Below are positions 63,623-64,000 of a stretch of DNA of 64,000 nt, piece after piece. The notes beneath the pieces are model-generated. The model was not told the DNA's origin. It was given only the letters and a program-made list of their open reading frames with translations, and did no database searches. The translations under genes and the position numbers were made by a program. The DNA comes from JAEUPI01 sp035499355 (GTDB taxonomy: Bacteria; Pseudomonadota; Gammaproteobacteria; Burkholderiales; Burkholderiaceae_C). Where the stretch lies: assembly GCA_035499355.1 (NCBI GenBank), contig DATJYZ010000134.1:1-64000 (forward strand). The letters are read 5' to 3'. Position 1 is the stretch's first letter. Every line of letters begins with the position of its first letter.

Positions 63623-63646
63623 CGGACGCCGCCGCGCGGCCGCGCG

Positions 63647-63880
63647 TCAGCCCTCGTAGCGCTCGACGGTGCCGGCGTCGCGCACGCGCGCGGTCGACGG
63701 GTCCTGGCCGAACTCGCGCTTGGCGCGGCGCTGGCGCAGCAGGTCCCAGCACTGGTCGAGCTGCTCCTCGACGTGGCGCAGCCGTTGCACGTCGGCCGGC
63801 GCGGCAGTGCCGGCGGCGCGCAGGCGATGCTCTTCGTCGACCAACGCCGCCACGTGTTGCAGGATCGAGGTGTCGCTCAT
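63647..63880 (-). CDS. DUF2630 family small protein
   Basis: A 77-residue protein matching the DUF2630 family. It begins MSDTSILQHVAALVDEEHRL and carries the LRHVEEQLDQCWDLLRQRRA core and a short ARVRDAGTVERYEG tail. It is entirely helical and cytoplasmic; the function of the family is unknown to me. It converges with the nitrilase gene, 24 bases between stops. The last 120 bases of the window after its start contain no gene I can support. Confidence 0.85.
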   Translation of the reverse strand: MSDTSILQHVAALVDEEHRLRAAGTAAPADVQRLRHVEEQLDQCWDLLRQRRAKREFGQDPSTARVRDAGTVERYEG

Positions 63881-64000
63881 GATGATTGCTCCGCAGAGGT
63901 GGTGACGAGGCTCGGTGCTTCGACTACGTTAGCACGCCGCGCGCGCCGGCAGACCCGGCGCAACGGTGCATAACCGCCCCGATGCCATGGGCATGGCAGG

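Overview
The window is very GC-rich, densely packed chromosomal DNA from a betaproteobacterium, most likely a Burkholderiales member of the Rubrivivax/Leptothrix/Methylibium type. The reasons are the gene orders rplU-rpmA-obg-proB and pilBCD-coaE-zapD-yacG, a double-length UvrA, two orphan Bug/TctC binding proteins, and TRAP, LysR and ECF genes typical of that order. I see no insertion sequence, integrase, phage gene, CRISPR array or rRNA. There is one tRNA.

Positions 1-17350 are mostly core genome. They hold the ribosomal/Obg/ProB block on the minus strand; octaprenyl diphosphate synthase (ispB) and tRNA-Pro(CGG); the type IV pilus assembly block pilB-pilC-pilD running into coaE, zapD and yacG; a groES-groEL operon with a CIRCE operator and its own terminator; a DUF1631 protein; engB; a cytochrome c4; and msrP-msrQ, which repairs periplasmic methionine sulfoxide.

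Positions 17311-32650 hold a TRAP transporter (dctP-dctQ-dctM), a small TPR-like protein, a 1933-residue tandem UvrA, a cytochrome that joins a c4-type domain to a cytochrome P460-type domain, an OmpR/EnvZ-type two-component pair, an ECF sigma factor with no visible anti-sigma factor, and a beta-propeller lipoprotein.

Positions 32820-46601 are regulatory and transport modules. They comprise a MarR-controlled tripartite drug efflux operon (marR, NodT-type outer membrane factor, emrA, emrB), a flavin-nucleotide-binding protein, LysR regulators, a Bug receptor, an aminotransferase, an ECF42-like sigma factor with its DGPF partner, and a LysR-controlled carboxymuconolactone decarboxylase-like gene plus MFS transporter.

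Positions 46589-64000 lean toward lipid and hydrocarbon use. They hold a FadL-type outer membrane channel divergent from an acyl-CoA ligase, a MAPEG protein, a slipin/NfeD membrane pair, a patatin lipase with a TauD-like dioxygenase, dodecin, a three-domain lipoprotein, MarC and a second Bug receptor. The last block is a DsrE protein, a 2Fe-2S ferredoxin and a CYP153-like P450, convergent with an AraC regulator that diverges from a nitrilase. Read together, terminal hydroxylation by the P450 could feed the acyl-CoA ligase, and the AraC protein could control both sides of its locus; this linkage is inference.

Annotations come from reading motifs and gene order only. No homology search was run, so family names rest on recognition, and start codons were chosen by ribosome-binding site and family length.
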